DNA of 64,000 nt from Candidatus Babeliales bacterium (lineage in GTDB: Bacteria > Babelota > Babeliae > Babelales > Chromulinivoraceae), in NCBI GenBank assembly GCA_018061805.1, contig JAGOTL010000001.1:50098-114097 (forward strand). The letters are read 5' to 3'. Positions within the stretch are counted from its first letter, which is position 1. Every line of letters begins with the position of its first letter. The notes under the pieces were generated by a model. That model saw only the letters and a list, made by a program, of their open reading frames with translations. It was not told the DNA's origin and searched no databases. Below, in pieces: positions 55,343 through 63,946 of the stretch. A program made the position numbers and the translations under genes.

Positions 55343-56680
55343 ATGATTGTTTTTACAAACACGCTTACTCAAAAAAAAGAAGCTTTTACAACGCATGAAG
55401 ATAACAAAGTGCGTATGTATATTTGTGGCATAACTCCTTATGATTATCCTCATATTGGGCATGGTCGTTGTTATGTTACATTTGATGTCGTGTATCGTAT
55501 GTTAACGTTTGCGGGTTACCAAGTAACATATGCGCGTAATTTCACAGATATTGATGATAAAATTTTAAAAAGAGCAGTTGTTGAGCTTGGCGATATAACT
55601 CGGTTTGGCGAAATAACCAAAAGATACATCCAAGCTTTTGGTAGAGACATGAAACGCCTTAATTGTATTGAGCCTGAGTATCAGCCACGAGTGACTGAAG
55701 TGATTAATCAAATAATTGCATTTGTACAAGGTTTAATCGACAAAGGTGCTGCTTATGAAATCGATGGAAGTGTTTATTTCCGTGTAGCAACATTTAAAAA
55801 TTACGGAGCACTGTCAAAGCAATCGATACAAGACTTGCAATCAGGTGCGCGTATTGATGTAGATACGTGCAAAGAAAGCCCATTAGATTTTGCGCTTTGG
55901 AAAAAAGATGATCAGATAGGTTACTCAAGTCCTTGGGGTCAGGGCCGTCCTGGTTGGCACATTGAATGTTCAGCAATGGCACGAGACATATTTAAAGGGC
56001 CGCTTGATATTCATGGTGGTGGTATGGATCTTATGTTTCCACATCATGAAAATGAGATTGCTCAATCTGAAAGCTTGTATCCAGAAATCTTTTCAACATA
56101 CTGGTTGCACAATGCTTTTGTCCGCATTAACCAAGAAAAAATGTCTAAATCTTTAGGTAATTTTTTCACATTACATGAGGTGCTTGAAAAATATGATCCT
56201 ATGGTTGTTCGTTTTTATTATTTAAAACATCATTATCGAAATCCTTTAGATTTCTCGTTTCAAGATTTAGACGCCGCTCAAAAAGCTTATAAAAAAATCG
56301 TACAGTTTTTTGCAGATGTTTCTGAAAAAACGGTACATGATACAGGCTTGGTGCAAAATAATTTGATTGTTGAGCAGATGTTTGATGCCCTTAAAGATGA
56401 TATGAATACATCGGCAATGTTTGGTGTTTTATTTGAAAAAATGGCAGTTTTAGAATCTGATAGTCACGCTAAAGCGTTAGTTCGATATTTTATCGTACAT
56501 GTTCTGGGCCTAACCCTTGAGCCTTTGTGGTTTGACGAGGTAGTAATTACTCCTGAGATTCAAAAATTGCTCGATATGCGTCAAAAGGCTCGTTTGGAGA
56601 AAAACTGGGCACTTTCTGATCAGATACGTGATCAATTGATAGCTTTAGGCGTTGAGATTCAGGATAAAAAAGCTCAATAA
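55343..56680 (+). CDS. cysS: cysteinyl-tRNA synthetase
   Basis: A 445-residue class I synthetase. C28 and HIGH (37-40) lie in CGITPYDYPHIGHG. The zinc-binding residues are in WHIECSAMA and the downstream IHGGGMDLMFPHHENE. The KMSKSLGN loop lies near residue 265. The C-terminal helical DALR-type region is complete. The frame stays open upstream to an ATG at 55286 that would add a hydrophobic 19-residue stretch. The internal ATG with a weak GGA site gives the normal family start, so it is preferred. A hairpin terminator follows at 56712-56735. Confidence 0.95.
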   Translation: MIVFTNTLTQKKEAFTTHEDNKVRMYICGITPYDYPHIGHGRCYVTFDVVYRMLTFAGYQVTYARNFTDIDDKILKRAVVELGDITRFGEITKRYIQAFGRDMKRLNCIEPEYQPRVTEVINQIIAFVQGLIDKGAAYEIDGSVYFRVATFKNYGALSKQSIQDLQSGARIDVDTCKESPLDFALWKKDDQIGYSSPWGQGRPGWHIECSAMARDIFKGPLDIHGGGMDLMFPHHENEIAQSESLYPEIFSTYWLHNAFVRINQEKMSKSLGNFFTLHEVLEKYDPMVVRFYYLKHHYRNPLDFSFQDLDAAQKAYKKIVQFFADVSEKTVHDTGLVQNNLIVEQMFDALKDDMNTSAMFGVLFEKMAVLESDSHAKALVRYFIVHVLGLTLEPLWFDEVVITPEIQKLLDMRQKARLEKNWALSDQIRDQLIALGVEIQDKKAQ

Positions 56681-56711
56681 TACCTTTGGATTTACCCGGT
56701 TTTCAATAAGC

Positions 56712-56735
56712 AGATCTATATGTGAGATCTTTTTT
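56712..56735 (+). terminator. terminator after cysS
   Basis: AGATCT (56712-56717) and AGATCT (56725-56730), each self-complementary, can pair to give a 6-base stem, followed by six T. Short, so of moderate strength. Confidence 0.6.
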
Positions 56736-56745
56736 ATAAAAACAA

Positions 56746-56775
56746 TTGCAAACCTTTTTTTATTTTTTGTACAGT
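56746..56775 (+). promoter_or_regulatory. candidate promoter of small orphan transcript
   Basis: TTGCAA (56746-56751), 18-base spacer, TACAGT (56770-56775): a moderate housekeeping-type match. It lies after the cysS terminator and before a 32-codon frame that ends inside a strong terminator hairpin, so it would drive a transcript of about 140 bases. Confidence 0.35.
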
Positions 56776-56808
56776 TAAAGCAGACAGGGTTAGGATAAAG
56801 GGGAAGAT

Positions 56809-56907
56809 ATGGGGCGCGTATTTGAATTGTCCTGTAAAATTTCGTTCACCTTAGCTGCGGTTGCAATACAATTGATCGTTATTCAGGCAGTGTTTATGCA
56901 GATATAA
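56809..56907 (+). CDS. 32-residue small open frame inside an orphan transcript
   Basis: An ATG with strong ribosome site (AAAGGGGAAG, ending 2 bases before the ATG) opens a 32-codon frame. The product is hydrophobic in its second half (FTLAAVAIQLIVIQAVFMQI) and could be a one-helix membrane peptide. Its last codons and stop lie inside the terminator stem (56887-56923), an arrangement like leader peptides or type I toxin peptides. A real gene is plausible but unproven. Confidence 0.4.
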   Translation: MGRVFELSCKISFTLAAVAIQLIVIQAVFMQI

Positions 56908-56923
56908 ACACTGCTTTCTTTTT
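56887..56923 (+). terminator. strong terminator of orphan transcript
   Basis: An 11-base perfect stem (GCAGTGTTTAT pairing with ATAAACACTGC, loop GCAGAT) followed by a T-rich tract. It overlaps the end of the 32-codon frame. Confidence 0.88.
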
Positions 56924-56953
56924 GTCTAAAATAAAGCAGCATATATTTTTTAG

Positions 56954-57112
56954 GCCTATATTTCCAATCAATCTATGCGTATAGAATATGATGAATGCGC
57001 GCAAGTTGTGTTTTTCGTTTTTGAGATTGACACTAATGATGGCATGACTCTTACGTCAAAAACAATGGCATTTAAAAATGCAGAAGGTGCTTGGATAATG
57101 CAGAGCTGTTAA
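56954..57112 (+). pseudogene. C-terminal remnant of the small exported-protein family
   Basis: The frame is open from 56954 to the stop at 57110-57112, with an ATG at 56975 giving 45 residues. It has no signal peptide. Its reading MRIEYDECAQVVFFVF and GAWIMQ corresponds to the ending of the three exported proteins downstream (for example MHLEYEPEAQKIFSTW and GSWKID). A clean terminator follows at 57151. The simplest view is a truncated copy of that family. A functional mini-protein cannot be excluded. Confidence 0.55.
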
Positions 57113-57150
57113 GTATTATTTTTCTATTTAAAAATTACTTGTGATATGAA

Positions 57151-57184
57151 GCCACGACATACATTTGTCGTGGCTATTTTTATT
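57151..57184 (+). terminator. terminator after the remnant gene
   Basis: An 8-base stem (GCCACGAC/GTCGTGGC) with an AT/T-rich tail, 38 bases after the stop of the truncated copy. Confidence 0.85.
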
Positions 57185-57281
57185 TTGTTAGCAACAATAA
57201 GGGTTTTGTAGGAATTAATAAAGTTTTTATATTTTTTGATACACTGTGCATATCAAAATTTTTAATATGAAAGAGTGTATT

Positions 57282-57860
57282 GTGAATAAAAAAATCATTG
57301 TGTTAGCGTGTCTTGTCGTAACCTTTGTTGTGAAAGCATCAAAGCCAGAATTGCGTACTCTTCATTTGAGTACTACGAGTTCTCTGGTAGTAACGTCATC
57401 AAAAAATTTATCAAACAGTCCAGTTGTTGCGAGAGCATCAGAGCCAGACTTGTGTTGTATGAGTTATGATGAGCTGGTTAAAGATTGGAATCGTGTAGAT
57501 ATTGTGGGAAATGTTCGTGATCCACAAGTATCTCATGTTATTGTATGCCCAGAGACTGATTCTTGGCTTAATGTAGGACGATTGCAGCTTTATGACATTT
57601 ATAATATTTATAATGTAGCGGTTGGTGCTGTATTGCCTTGGTTAAAATCTAAAGGTCATCGAGTAGTTCAGCGTGTTCAGTATGATGCAATATCTTGTGA
57701 TAAAATCAAGGTTTTTTGGACGATAGATCCTGATACATCTTATTGGGACCGTGTGATGTTATATATGCGTAAAAAAAATGGTGAATGGAAATTAGTAAAA
57801 AGTATTGGGTTACCTGTACAATGCACAAAAAGATCAGTTGTTGAAAAAGATATTGCTTAA
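57282..57860 (+). CDS. small exported family protein A
   Basis: About 192 residues from the GTG at 57282. GAAAGAG at the right distance supports this start; an ATG at 57267 lacks a site. A signal peptide (KKIIVLACLVVTFVVKA) is followed by two similar stretches, KPELRTLHLS and EPDLCCMSYD. The C-terminal module reads VVQRVQYDAISCDKIKVFWTI ... GEWKLVKS, split here by a variable loop. The same module ends proteins B and C and the remnant at 56954. Function is unknown; the family is apparently confined to this kind of organism. Confidence 0.6.
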   Translation: MNKKIIVLACLVVTFVVKASKPELRTLHLSTTSSLVVTSSKNLSNSPVVARASEPDLCCMSYDELVKDWNRVDIVGNVRDPQVSHVIVCPETDSWLNVGRLQLYDIYNIYNVAVGAVLPWLKSKGHRVVQRVQYDAISCDKIKVFWTIDPDTSYWDRVMLYMRKKNGEWKLVKSIGLPVQCTKRSVVEKDIA

Positions 57861-57987
57861 AAATACCTGTTTGTATAATTCAAAATGAAAAAAAGATGTT
57901 TTGTTTTGAAAATAGCAATCAGAATTGTTATTGAATATACATGTTCATAGAGTATGTTTTCTGTAACGTAAATTAGAAAGATTTTGT

Positions 57988-58506
57988 ATGTACTTTTATG
58001 TGATGTTATTTTTTTTGGTAGCATTTGATATCAGTTATGCTTCACAATCGCCTGCATTTTTTGATCAGATAGTACATGTTCGTGGATCGACGCAAGGATC
58101 TGCGATGAGTGGGGATATCGTATGTGTTGATGATAGTGATTGTAAAGAGATTGTAATTTGCGATATTAACGCATACCCCTTTAGGCAAGAGTTAGAACCT
58201 AGACACTGTAGCACCCGCGGTAATGGGGCATTGCAACAAGCATTACAATCACAAGAAATTACAATTTTACGTTTAACGCAGGCAGTGTATGCTATGTATA
58301 TTACGATATTGCGACCATCTATTTCGGAAGAAATGAATTTTCAACAACATTATACGATACAAAATATGAGATTAGTTTTCGATCCTGTGACAAGATCGCT
58401 TACTAATTTTTGGTCTTGTTGGTGCAATAAACATATATTTTCCGGGATAGCTGTTGCGCATATGACGCCAGAGGGTTATGTGTTACCCTTAGAATCTATA
58501 AGTTAA
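57988..58506 (+). CDS. small exported family protein B
   Basis: A 172-residue protein with signal peptide (FYVMLFFLVAFDISYA). The N-terminal part has several cysteines (CVDDSDCKEIVICD, RHCSTRG). A helix follows (LQSQEITILRLTQAVYAM), then the shared ending NMRLVFDPVTRSLTNFW, then GYVLPLES. It lies 17 bases before gene C and is likely co-transcribed. No known domain. Confidence 0.6.
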   Translation: MYFYVMLFFLVAFDISYASQSPAFFDQIVHVRGSTQGSAMSGDIVCVDDSDCKEIVICDINAYPFRQELEPRHCSTRGNGALQQALQSQEITILRLTQAVYAMYITILRPSISEEMNFQQHYTIQNMRLVFDPVTRSLTNFWSCWCNKHIFSGIAVAHMTPEGYVLPLESIS

Positions 58507-58522
58507 TTGTTAAGAGAAGAAT

Positions 58523-58927
58523 ATGTATAAACATCTTATGACATGCAGTGTGTTTCTAATTGGTACTATGCAGTATGCAGCAGATAGATCAAAACCTGAG
58601 CAAAGTAAAAGTTTTTTTGATAATAAGTTTGGTGGATGTGATCTTGTGTTAGATCCTCAGCTGAGTGAGCAGATAAAGACACGGCAGATATCGTACAGTA
58701 CGTTTGAGCGCATTATGAACAACATTATGCATAATTCTGGAATATGGTTGCCTAAAGATTTTTTGAAACACCAGGTAAATTATCAAGAAATGCATTTAGA
58801 ATATGAACCAGAAGCGCAAAAAATATTTAGTACGTGGTATTTATACAGCAATAATGGTGCTGTTATAATGCGCTGTGCTTGTGCTTCCTATCGGTCAGGA
58901 AGTTGGAAGATAGATTTTATAAAGTAG
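58523..58927 (+). CDS. small exported family protein C
   Basis: A 134-residue protein with a weak signal peptide (LMTCSVFLIGTMQYAA). The mature part contains a helix with HNSGIWLPKDFL and the shared ending MHLEYEPEAQKIFSTW followed by GSWKIDFI. It is the smallest full member of the family and the closest to the 56954 remnant. A bidirectional terminator follows directly. Confidence 0.6.
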   Translation: MYKHLMTCSVFLIGTMQYAADRSKPEQSKSFFDNKFGGCDLVLDPQLSEQIKTRQISYSTFERIMNNIMHNSGIWLPKDFLKHQVNYQEMHLEYEPEAQKIFSTWYLYSNNGAVIMRCACASYRSGSWKIDFIK

Positions 58928-58931
58928 ATAT

Positions 58932-58963
58932 AAAAAAAGGTGGTTTTTTAATCCACCTTTTTT
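58932..58963. terminator. bidirectional terminator
   Basis: GGTGG/CCACC stem extended by A-run/T-run pairing, between family protein C and convergent trxA. Confidence 0.88.
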
Positions 58964-58967
58964 GTTT

Positions 58968-59294
58968 TTATACTGAAGCGATAAATTCTTCGATACGATT
59001 TTTTAAAGCTTCTTTGCTCATATAACCTGTATCTTTAGAATGCATTTCACCATTGTAGTAAAATACAAATGTTGGCACAGATGTTACGCCAAACATGATA
59101 GAAAGATCGCGAACTTCGTCGACGTTAAGCATTGCAAACTTGCAACGTCCTTCAAATTCTTTTGCTAAATCTGTAAAGATAGGTTTCATTTGTTGGCAAG
59201 GACCGCACCATGTTGCAAACACATCAATGATAACCGGTTTATCACATTGTTTAATTTCGTGGTCGAAATTATCTTTTGTTATTGAGATAGGCAT
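58968..59294 (-). CDS. trxA: thioredoxin
   Basis: A 108-residue cytoplasmic disulphide reductase with active site WCGPC (C30, C33). The flanking VIIDVFAT and the cis-proline segment SVPTFVFYYNG are present, with the late GYMSKEAL helix. Length and sequence are typical; no signal peptide. Confidence 0.97.
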   Translation of the reverse strand: MPISITKDNFDHEIKQCDKPVIIDVFATWCGPCQQMKPIFTDLAKEFEGRCKFAMLNVDEVRDLSIMFGVTSVPTFVFYYNGEMHSKDTGYMSKEALKNRIEEFIASV

Positions 59295-59325
59295 ACAAAG
59301 CTCCTACAATATTTTGTTGCTCGTG

Positions 59326-60084
59326 TTAGCCTTTAATCATGTTCAGTACTTTTTGTAGCTGATCACGTAAAGACTTAAGAAGCGTTAGAAGAGATTCTTT
59401 TATTTTTTCATAATTTGATGGATCTTCTTTAGGTAAATTGTTTACTTTTTCTTCAATTTGGTCAAGGATTTTTTCTGTGGCAGATGCGGCTTGAGCTTTT
59501 TCTGATTCGTTGTAATCGTGCGATTGAGATTTTTTTACATCTGTTGCCGATTTATAATTTTTAATAGTTAAATTTTTAAGAGCGATAAAATCGAGCTTGC
59601 GTTCTTGTTCTATTGGTTTTTGATCATTATCTGGACCTTTGTCGATGTGTAAGCAGCTTATTTTTCTATAACTTTCAACAAGGTATTCATTTTTTGTTCC
59701 CGTGATGCTTGTAACTTCTACGGCGACATATTTTTTATTGTTGATCGTTAATTGATGTTCAACGGGATCAGTTGTGTGTTTTGCTTCAATTGTTCTTATT
59801 TCTTGTAAATCTAACAGCACTTGGTTTTGTGCAGGATTAATATCGGTTGTTGATTTTGCTGTTGCTGCTTTTGTTGTAGGTGTAGGCAGATAAAATGGTA
59901 CTTTTTCGTATTTGTCACCAATTAAAATATCTTCTGCGTTAAAGGTGTGGTTGTAATCTTCAATGGTTCCACAAAAATTAACATCCGGTCTTTTTTTATC
60001 GCTGGTTGTGTTGACCATTGATCCATTCCAGCATGTTATGATGACTGCAATAGAACTTATATACAGTAATTGAGTATGTTTCAT
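59326..60084 (-). CDS. exported protein with helical C-terminus, unknown
   Basis: A 252-residue protein with a signal peptide (LLYISSIAVIITCWNGSMV), a beta-rich middle (VEHQLTINNKKYVAVEV), and a charged helical C-terminal third rich in Lys/Glu (EKILDQIEEKVNNLPKEDP). No known family. It lies 31 bases before trxA on the same strand but has no evident link with it. Confidence 0.6.
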   Translation of the reverse strand: MKHTQLLYISSIAVIITCWNGSMVNTTSDKKRPDVNFCGTIEDYNHTFNAEDILIGDKYEKVPFYLPTPTTKAATAKSTTDINPAQNQVLLDLQEIRTIEAKHTTDPVEHQLTINNKKYVAVEVTSITGTKNEYLVESYRKISCLHIDKGPDNDQKPIEQERKLDFIALKNLTIKNYKSATDVKKSQSHDYNESEKAQAASATEKILDQIEEKVNNLPKEDPSNYEKIKESLLTLLKSLRDQLQKVLNMIKG

Positions 60085-60249
60085 TATGCTCCTTTTTTCG
60101 TAAATGACATATCATTGGTTATCGTTTTACTACAACCTTGCAAGAGAGTCTATAGTTTTTATTTTTCCAGATACCTTCTTTATGGCTTTTTATTTTGAAA
60201 TAGTGCAATATAATGTTGATATGTAGCTTTTTTTATGAAAGGAACAATT

Positions 60250-60948
60250 ATGTTCAACAATCAACGTTACTCTGGATCTGTTGCGCAAGGATTCATGCAA
60301 AAAGTATATGGATGGATGTGCGCAGGACTTGCTGTGACAGCAGCGGTGTCGTATTATTTGTCACCAGAAGTTAATCCAGTCTTGTTTAAATCACTCATGT
60401 CAAACATGTTTGTCGTTATTGCCTTAGGGCTTGCATCTTTTGGCTTGTTAATGTACATGTCGATGAGTCATCAGACATTGAACTACAGCACGATGTCATT
60501 ATTATTTATGGTGTTTTGTGGGTTGCAAGGGATATTTTTAGCGCCTGTGTTGTATGTGTATACAGCTTCATCAGTGTTTTATGTCTTTATTATTGCTGCG
60601 GCAATGTTTGGGACTATGGCATTGTATGGTTGGTTTACCAATGCTGATCTATCGTCAATGAGCAATATTTTGTTTATGGGACTTATTGGTCTTATTATTG
60701 CAAACTTGATTAACATGTTTGTACAAAGTGCACGTTTTGACATGGTTATAGCAAGCTTTGGTGTAGGTATTTTTGCAATGCTTACAGCATATGATGTGCA
60801 AAATTTAAAAAAATATAGCCAATATGGTGTTTCATCATCAGATCAAGTAGGTAAATTTGCATTACTTGGTGCAATGAGCTTATATTTGAATTTGATTAAT
60901 TTATTCTTATATTTATTACGATTGTTTGGCGAAAAACGTCGTGATTAA
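60250..60948 (+). CDS. Bax inhibitor-1 (BI-1/YccA) family membrane protein
   Basis: A 232-residue protein with seven hydrophobic segments and the family end pattern (LTAYDVQNLKKYSQ, containing the conserved aspartate, then LYLNLINLFLYLLRLFG). Bacterial members (YccA, YbhL) are linked to FtsH control and calcium leak. The ATG at 60250 has AAAGGA before it, so the ATG at 60235 is less likely. A terminator follows the gene. Confidence 0.92.
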   Translation: MFNNQRYSGSVAQGFMQKVYGWMCAGLAVTAAVSYYLSPEVNPVLFKSLMSNMFVVIALGLASFGLLMYMSMSHQTLNYSTMSLLFMVFCGLQGIFLAPVLYVYTASSVFYVFIIAAAMFGTMALYGWFTNADLSSMSNILFMGLIGLIIANLINMFVQSARFDMVIASFGVGIFAMLTAYDVQNLKKYSQYGVSSSDQVGKFALLGAMSLYLNLINLFLYLLRLFGEKRRD

Positions 60949-60976
60949 AAAAGATATCCAATAAAAGATATATAAT

Positions 60977-61009
60977 AAAAATAGCCGGGTGTAGAGTCCG
61001 GCTATTTTT
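60977..61009. terminator. bidirectional terminator
   Basis: A 12-base stem (AAAAATAGCCGG/CCGGCTATTTTT) between the BI-1 gene and the convergent DUF1761-like gene. Confidence 0.9.
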
Positions 61010-61033
61010 ATTATGAACTGCAAAATGTAGTGT

Positions 61034-61498
61034 TTATCCGAGGTATACAAGTACAGCTGTCATAACAGCTAAGTGAATCAATTTAAATACAGATTTTAAT
61101 GCGCCTTTTTGCCAATTGATTGTTGTATCCCAAATGATATGAGAAAAAATGAACGGCACATAAAAACCAAGCCACAAGAAACCAGCAATTTTAACTGCTG
61201 ACATAAAATCGGTATGAGTAGTTGGTGTAAAGAACCACGCATACATATTTGTTAATGTGCTTTGAACATATGTAACATCAGTTTTTTGGAATGTTAAGAT
61301 TGCAATGTATAAAGCGGTTGCTGTCATTAAAGAGCAAACGAATTGTAGTGCGAAACGTAGGTAAGCGTCTTTACCCATTTTGCATTTCATACCAGTAACT
61401 TTGTGCCATAAAGGTCCGAATGCGTAGTCAGAATAAATAACTACACCAGCCAACACATCAGCTACGGCTGCAACTATGATAGGATTTAGTGGCATCAT
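61034..61498 (-). CDS. DUF1761-like membrane protein
   Basis: A 154-residue protein with four hydrophobic segments. The start NPIIVAAVADVLAGVVIYSD followed by FGPLWHKVTGM fits the DUF1761 pattern (N-terminal helix, then a W near a GPxW/TG step). A central FALQFVCSLMTATALYIAIL helix and a C-terminal HLAVMTAVLVYLG helix complete it. Function unknown. Strong ribosome site AAGGAGA. Confidence 0.7.
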   Translation of the reverse strand: MMPLNPIIVAAVADVLAGVVIYSDYAFGPLWHKVTGMKCKMGKDAYLRFALQFVCSLMTATALYIAILTFQKTDVTYVQSTLTNMYAWFFTPTTHTDFMSAVKIAGFLWLGFYVPFIFSHIIWDTTINWQKGALKSVFKLIHLAVMTAVLVYLG

Positions 61499-61577
61499 AA
61501 GACATCTCCTTTTTTTTTGAGAATATAAAGATATAACCTAGGTGGAATACTAAAAATGATTATTAGATTTGTCAAAT

Positions 61578-62651
61578 CTATATTGTTGATTTGTATGGAA
61601 TAGGAAATATTTTTGTGAATTTTTCAGGTGCACATTCTTCATGTTGTATCATTAAAGAATTCAGCATCTGTATAGTCTTTACAGGGTCTTGACCGCAATC
61701 ATATTTTAATTGAAATAAGGTCAAAATGTTGAGTAACGTTTGATTTTTAGCATCATCTGTTGCTGGACAGGCAAATCCTATTTTTCGTAAAGCAAGAGAC
61801 ATCCATAATGTTTTTGGTGTGGTAAAATATTGGTTGGTAGGAGTTTTGTCTGATGATCTTGGCCATAAGGTAACATTTGCTTGTGCTAATGTTTGCCAAG
61901 GTATTTGCCGTTGCAGAGGTCTTCGTCCATATGGTTTTGCTATGCAAGCATAATCCAATACATGGTGCGTGCCAATAGAGTATTTTTTTTGTAGGTCGGC
62001 AATAAGCCAAATTAAGGCATCTGTTTGCTCCTGAGTCATAGGATTGTCTTTACCTATGATGGATACCGTGATAGATCGCGCATTCATATCTTGTATTTCT
62101 TCTGTGCCGTGCTGTACGTATTGCGTTGGGCCTAATGAAAAAGGATAATGCGTGATAGCTGTTGACACATTTTCATCTGTAAATGTTATTGGGTGAATGA
62201 CGCCGTTCGTGTTGATAATGAAATTGTATGCACGGTTGTTTTTGAGTAATTTTTGAATATGGTCATCCATGTTGTGCGTGTTTGACATGATGAGTACGAT
62301 GTATTGTGGGGCTTGTAGTTCTGTCGTGAGTCGATCTGTGCGTGTCATATAACAACCAATTTCAGGTATGTCAGTTTGTAGGGCGTGACATAATGTTGCC
62401 GGTTGCAAAGTAGTTTGTAAAAGATGTTTTGTTGCAGGATTTTTGCATGCTTGTATGATGCTTAAAGAGGTTTTAGGGCTTTCAAGCATGCTTGTAAGTA
62501 TGTCGCGGTGTTGAAAGAGATAGATTTTAGGACCAAGTTTGGTAGAACTTTCTGTAACTTCTGTGTCGTCAATGCAGTCATAAAAGGTATCGTCGCTGCC
62601 AAAAAGATAAGAAATATATACTAAGGATATGAGGGTTGCAATGCGTATCAT
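61578..62651 (-). CDS. exported Amidase_2-like protein lacking zinc ligands
   Basis: A 357-residue exported protein. The ATG at 62651 has AAGGAT before it and opens a signal peptide (TLISLVYISYLFGS). Residues 115-262 follow the AmpD/PGRP (Amidase_2) fold: YIVLIMSNT (117-125), AYNFIINTNGVIHPI (141-155), NARSITVSIIGKDNPMTQEQ (190-209), ALIWLIADLQKKYSI, then VLDYACIAKPYGRRPLQRQI ahead of PW. The expected zinc histidines are replaced by I121 and Y234, and the DPG-type aspartate is missing, so hydrolysis of peptidoglycan is unlikely. It may bind muropeptides without cutting them. It follows the beta-carbonic anhydrase divergently. Confidence 0.7.
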   Translation of the reverse strand: MIRIATLISLVYISYLFGSDDTFYDCIDDTEVTESSTKLGPKIYLFQHRDILTSMLESPKTSLSIIQACKNPATKHLLQTTLQPATLCHALQTDIPEIGCYMTRTDRLTTELQAPQYIVLIMSNTHNMDDHIQKLLKNNRAYNFIINTNGVIHPITFTDENVSTAITHYPFSLGPTQYVQHGTEEIQDMNARSITVSIIGKDNPMTQEQTDALIWLIADLQKKYSIGTHHVLDYACIAKPYGRRPLQRQIPWQTLAQANVTLWPRSSDKTPTNQYFTTPKTLWMSLALRKIGFACPATDDAKNQTLLNILTLFQLKYDCGQDPVKTIQMLNSLMIQHEECAPEKFTKIFPIPYKSTI

Positions 62652-62744
62652 ACAAGATCCTTTTTTGAACAAAAATCACAATGTGCATATACTAATAATT
62701 ATATATGAAAAATCAATAATAATGCTGTAGATAAAGGGTATGGA

Positions 62745-63371
62745 ATGAAAAAAATAGTTGAAGGGTACCATAGATTTTATGAGCAATATTTTAAGAAACA
62801 AAAGGTATATCAAAAATTATTTGAACAGCAACGTCCAGAAACGATGTTTATTGCATGTTGTGATTCTCGCGTAGATCCAGCATTGCTTGTATCAGCTAAA
62901 CCAGGTGATATTTTTGTAGAGCGCAATGTTGCAAACATTGTGCCACATCATCAAGATGGTCCTAATTCTGTATTAATTGCACTTGAAGTAGCGTTGTGTG
63001 CATTTAACGTCAAAGATATTGTTGTGATGGGTCATCAGTGGTGCGCAGGTGTTGAGATGTTGTCGTGTAATACGTTGCATCGTTTTGGCGATGTGCCTGT
63101 TGAATATCTTCACCGTGAAAAAACATTACAGGATCATATGAATAAACAATATACTACAGATAATGCCGTTGATTTTGAAAAATATAATATTGTTTTATCG
63201 TGTCAAAACTTGTTGTCACACGAATTGGTATTGTCGCGCGTTAAGAAGCGTGCTGTATCGATACATGGTTGGTACTTTTCGCTAAAAACAGGAACCTTTG
63301 AAACGTTATGTTTATCTTGCCTGCAGTTTACAGATTTAATGATTGAATGTTGCGGCAAGAAAACGGTATAG
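62745..63371 (+). CDS. beta-class carbonic anhydrase
   Basis: A 208-residue zinc enzyme interconverting CO2 and bicarbonate in the cytoplasm. The first motif ACCDSR holds C38, D40 and R42. The second, GHQWCAG, holds H97 and C100. ERNVANIVPHH and ALEVALCAFNVKDIVVMGH are standard family segments. The length is typical. It precedes a small exported protein gene by 10 bases. Confidence 0.93.
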   Translation: MKKIVEGYHRFYEQYFKKQKVYQKLFEQQRPETMFIACCDSRVDPALLVSAKPGDIFVERNVANIVPHHQDGPNSVLIALEVALCAFNVKDIVVMGHQWCAGVEMLSCNTLHRFGDVPVEYLHREKTLQDHMNKQYTTDNAVDFEKYNIVLSCQNLLSHELVLSRVKKRAVSIHGWYFSLKTGTFETLCLSCLQFTDLMIECCGKKTV

Positions 63372-63381
63372 GGGTTAGAAA

Positions 63382-63930
63382 ATGTTACGTATGATCATAA
63401 TGTTGTGTATGCAGAGTTTGTTGTGTATAGGTATGGAGCATCCTATTTTAAGCAATGCGTCTAGAGATCCTGATGTTGAGGAATTGTTTGTAAGGCCGCG
63501 TTGTCCGGTAGAGCGTGGCATATATCGCTATCAAAGGAATTCAGAAGAATTGTTAACGCTTGGCCTGTATGATCCCGAAGAAGGAATTCGGTATATCGAA
63601 AAAGAGATGAAAAAAATACAACTCTATTGTTCTAGTAATCATTTTGATTCAGATTCTTTAGGTCATTGTGATAGTGTTTTAGTGTGTATGCAAAAACTTA
63701 AAGAGCGTTGTTGTAGCATGCCATATGATAATAAAGCGGTGGTGCAAGATAGTATCGCAACACGTATCTATCAAGGGTATAATCCATTAAGCAGCGTGCA
63801 AGATGTTTGGAAAGAGTTGATAGTTTTAAAGGTATACATAGCCGGTTCAACTTCTGATCCTGAAGAAGTATCTGAAAAATGTGATTTGGCGTTAAGGCAA
63901 TTAGATAAAATAAACGTTCGTTTACGGTAA
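63382..63930 (+). CDS. small exported protein, unknown
   Basis: A 182-residue protein with signal peptide (MIIMLCMQSLLCIGM), followed by a helical, cysteine-containing sequence (RPRCPVERGIY, QLYCSSNHF, LKERCCSMPYD). No known family. It is probably translated with the carbonic anhydrase gene, given the 10-base gap and a ribosome site (GGGGTTAG). Confidence 0.6.
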   Translation: MLRMIIMLCMQSLLCIGMEHPILSNASRDPDVEELFVRPRCPVERGIYRYQRNSEELLTLGLYDPEEGIRYIEKEMKKIQLYCSSNHFDSDSLGHCDSVLVCMQKLKERCCSMPYDNKAVVQDSIATRIYQGYNPLSSVQDVWKELIVLKVYIAGSTSDPEEVSEKCDLALRQLDKINVRLR

Positions 63931-63946
63931 CCTGTTAGGGATTTAT

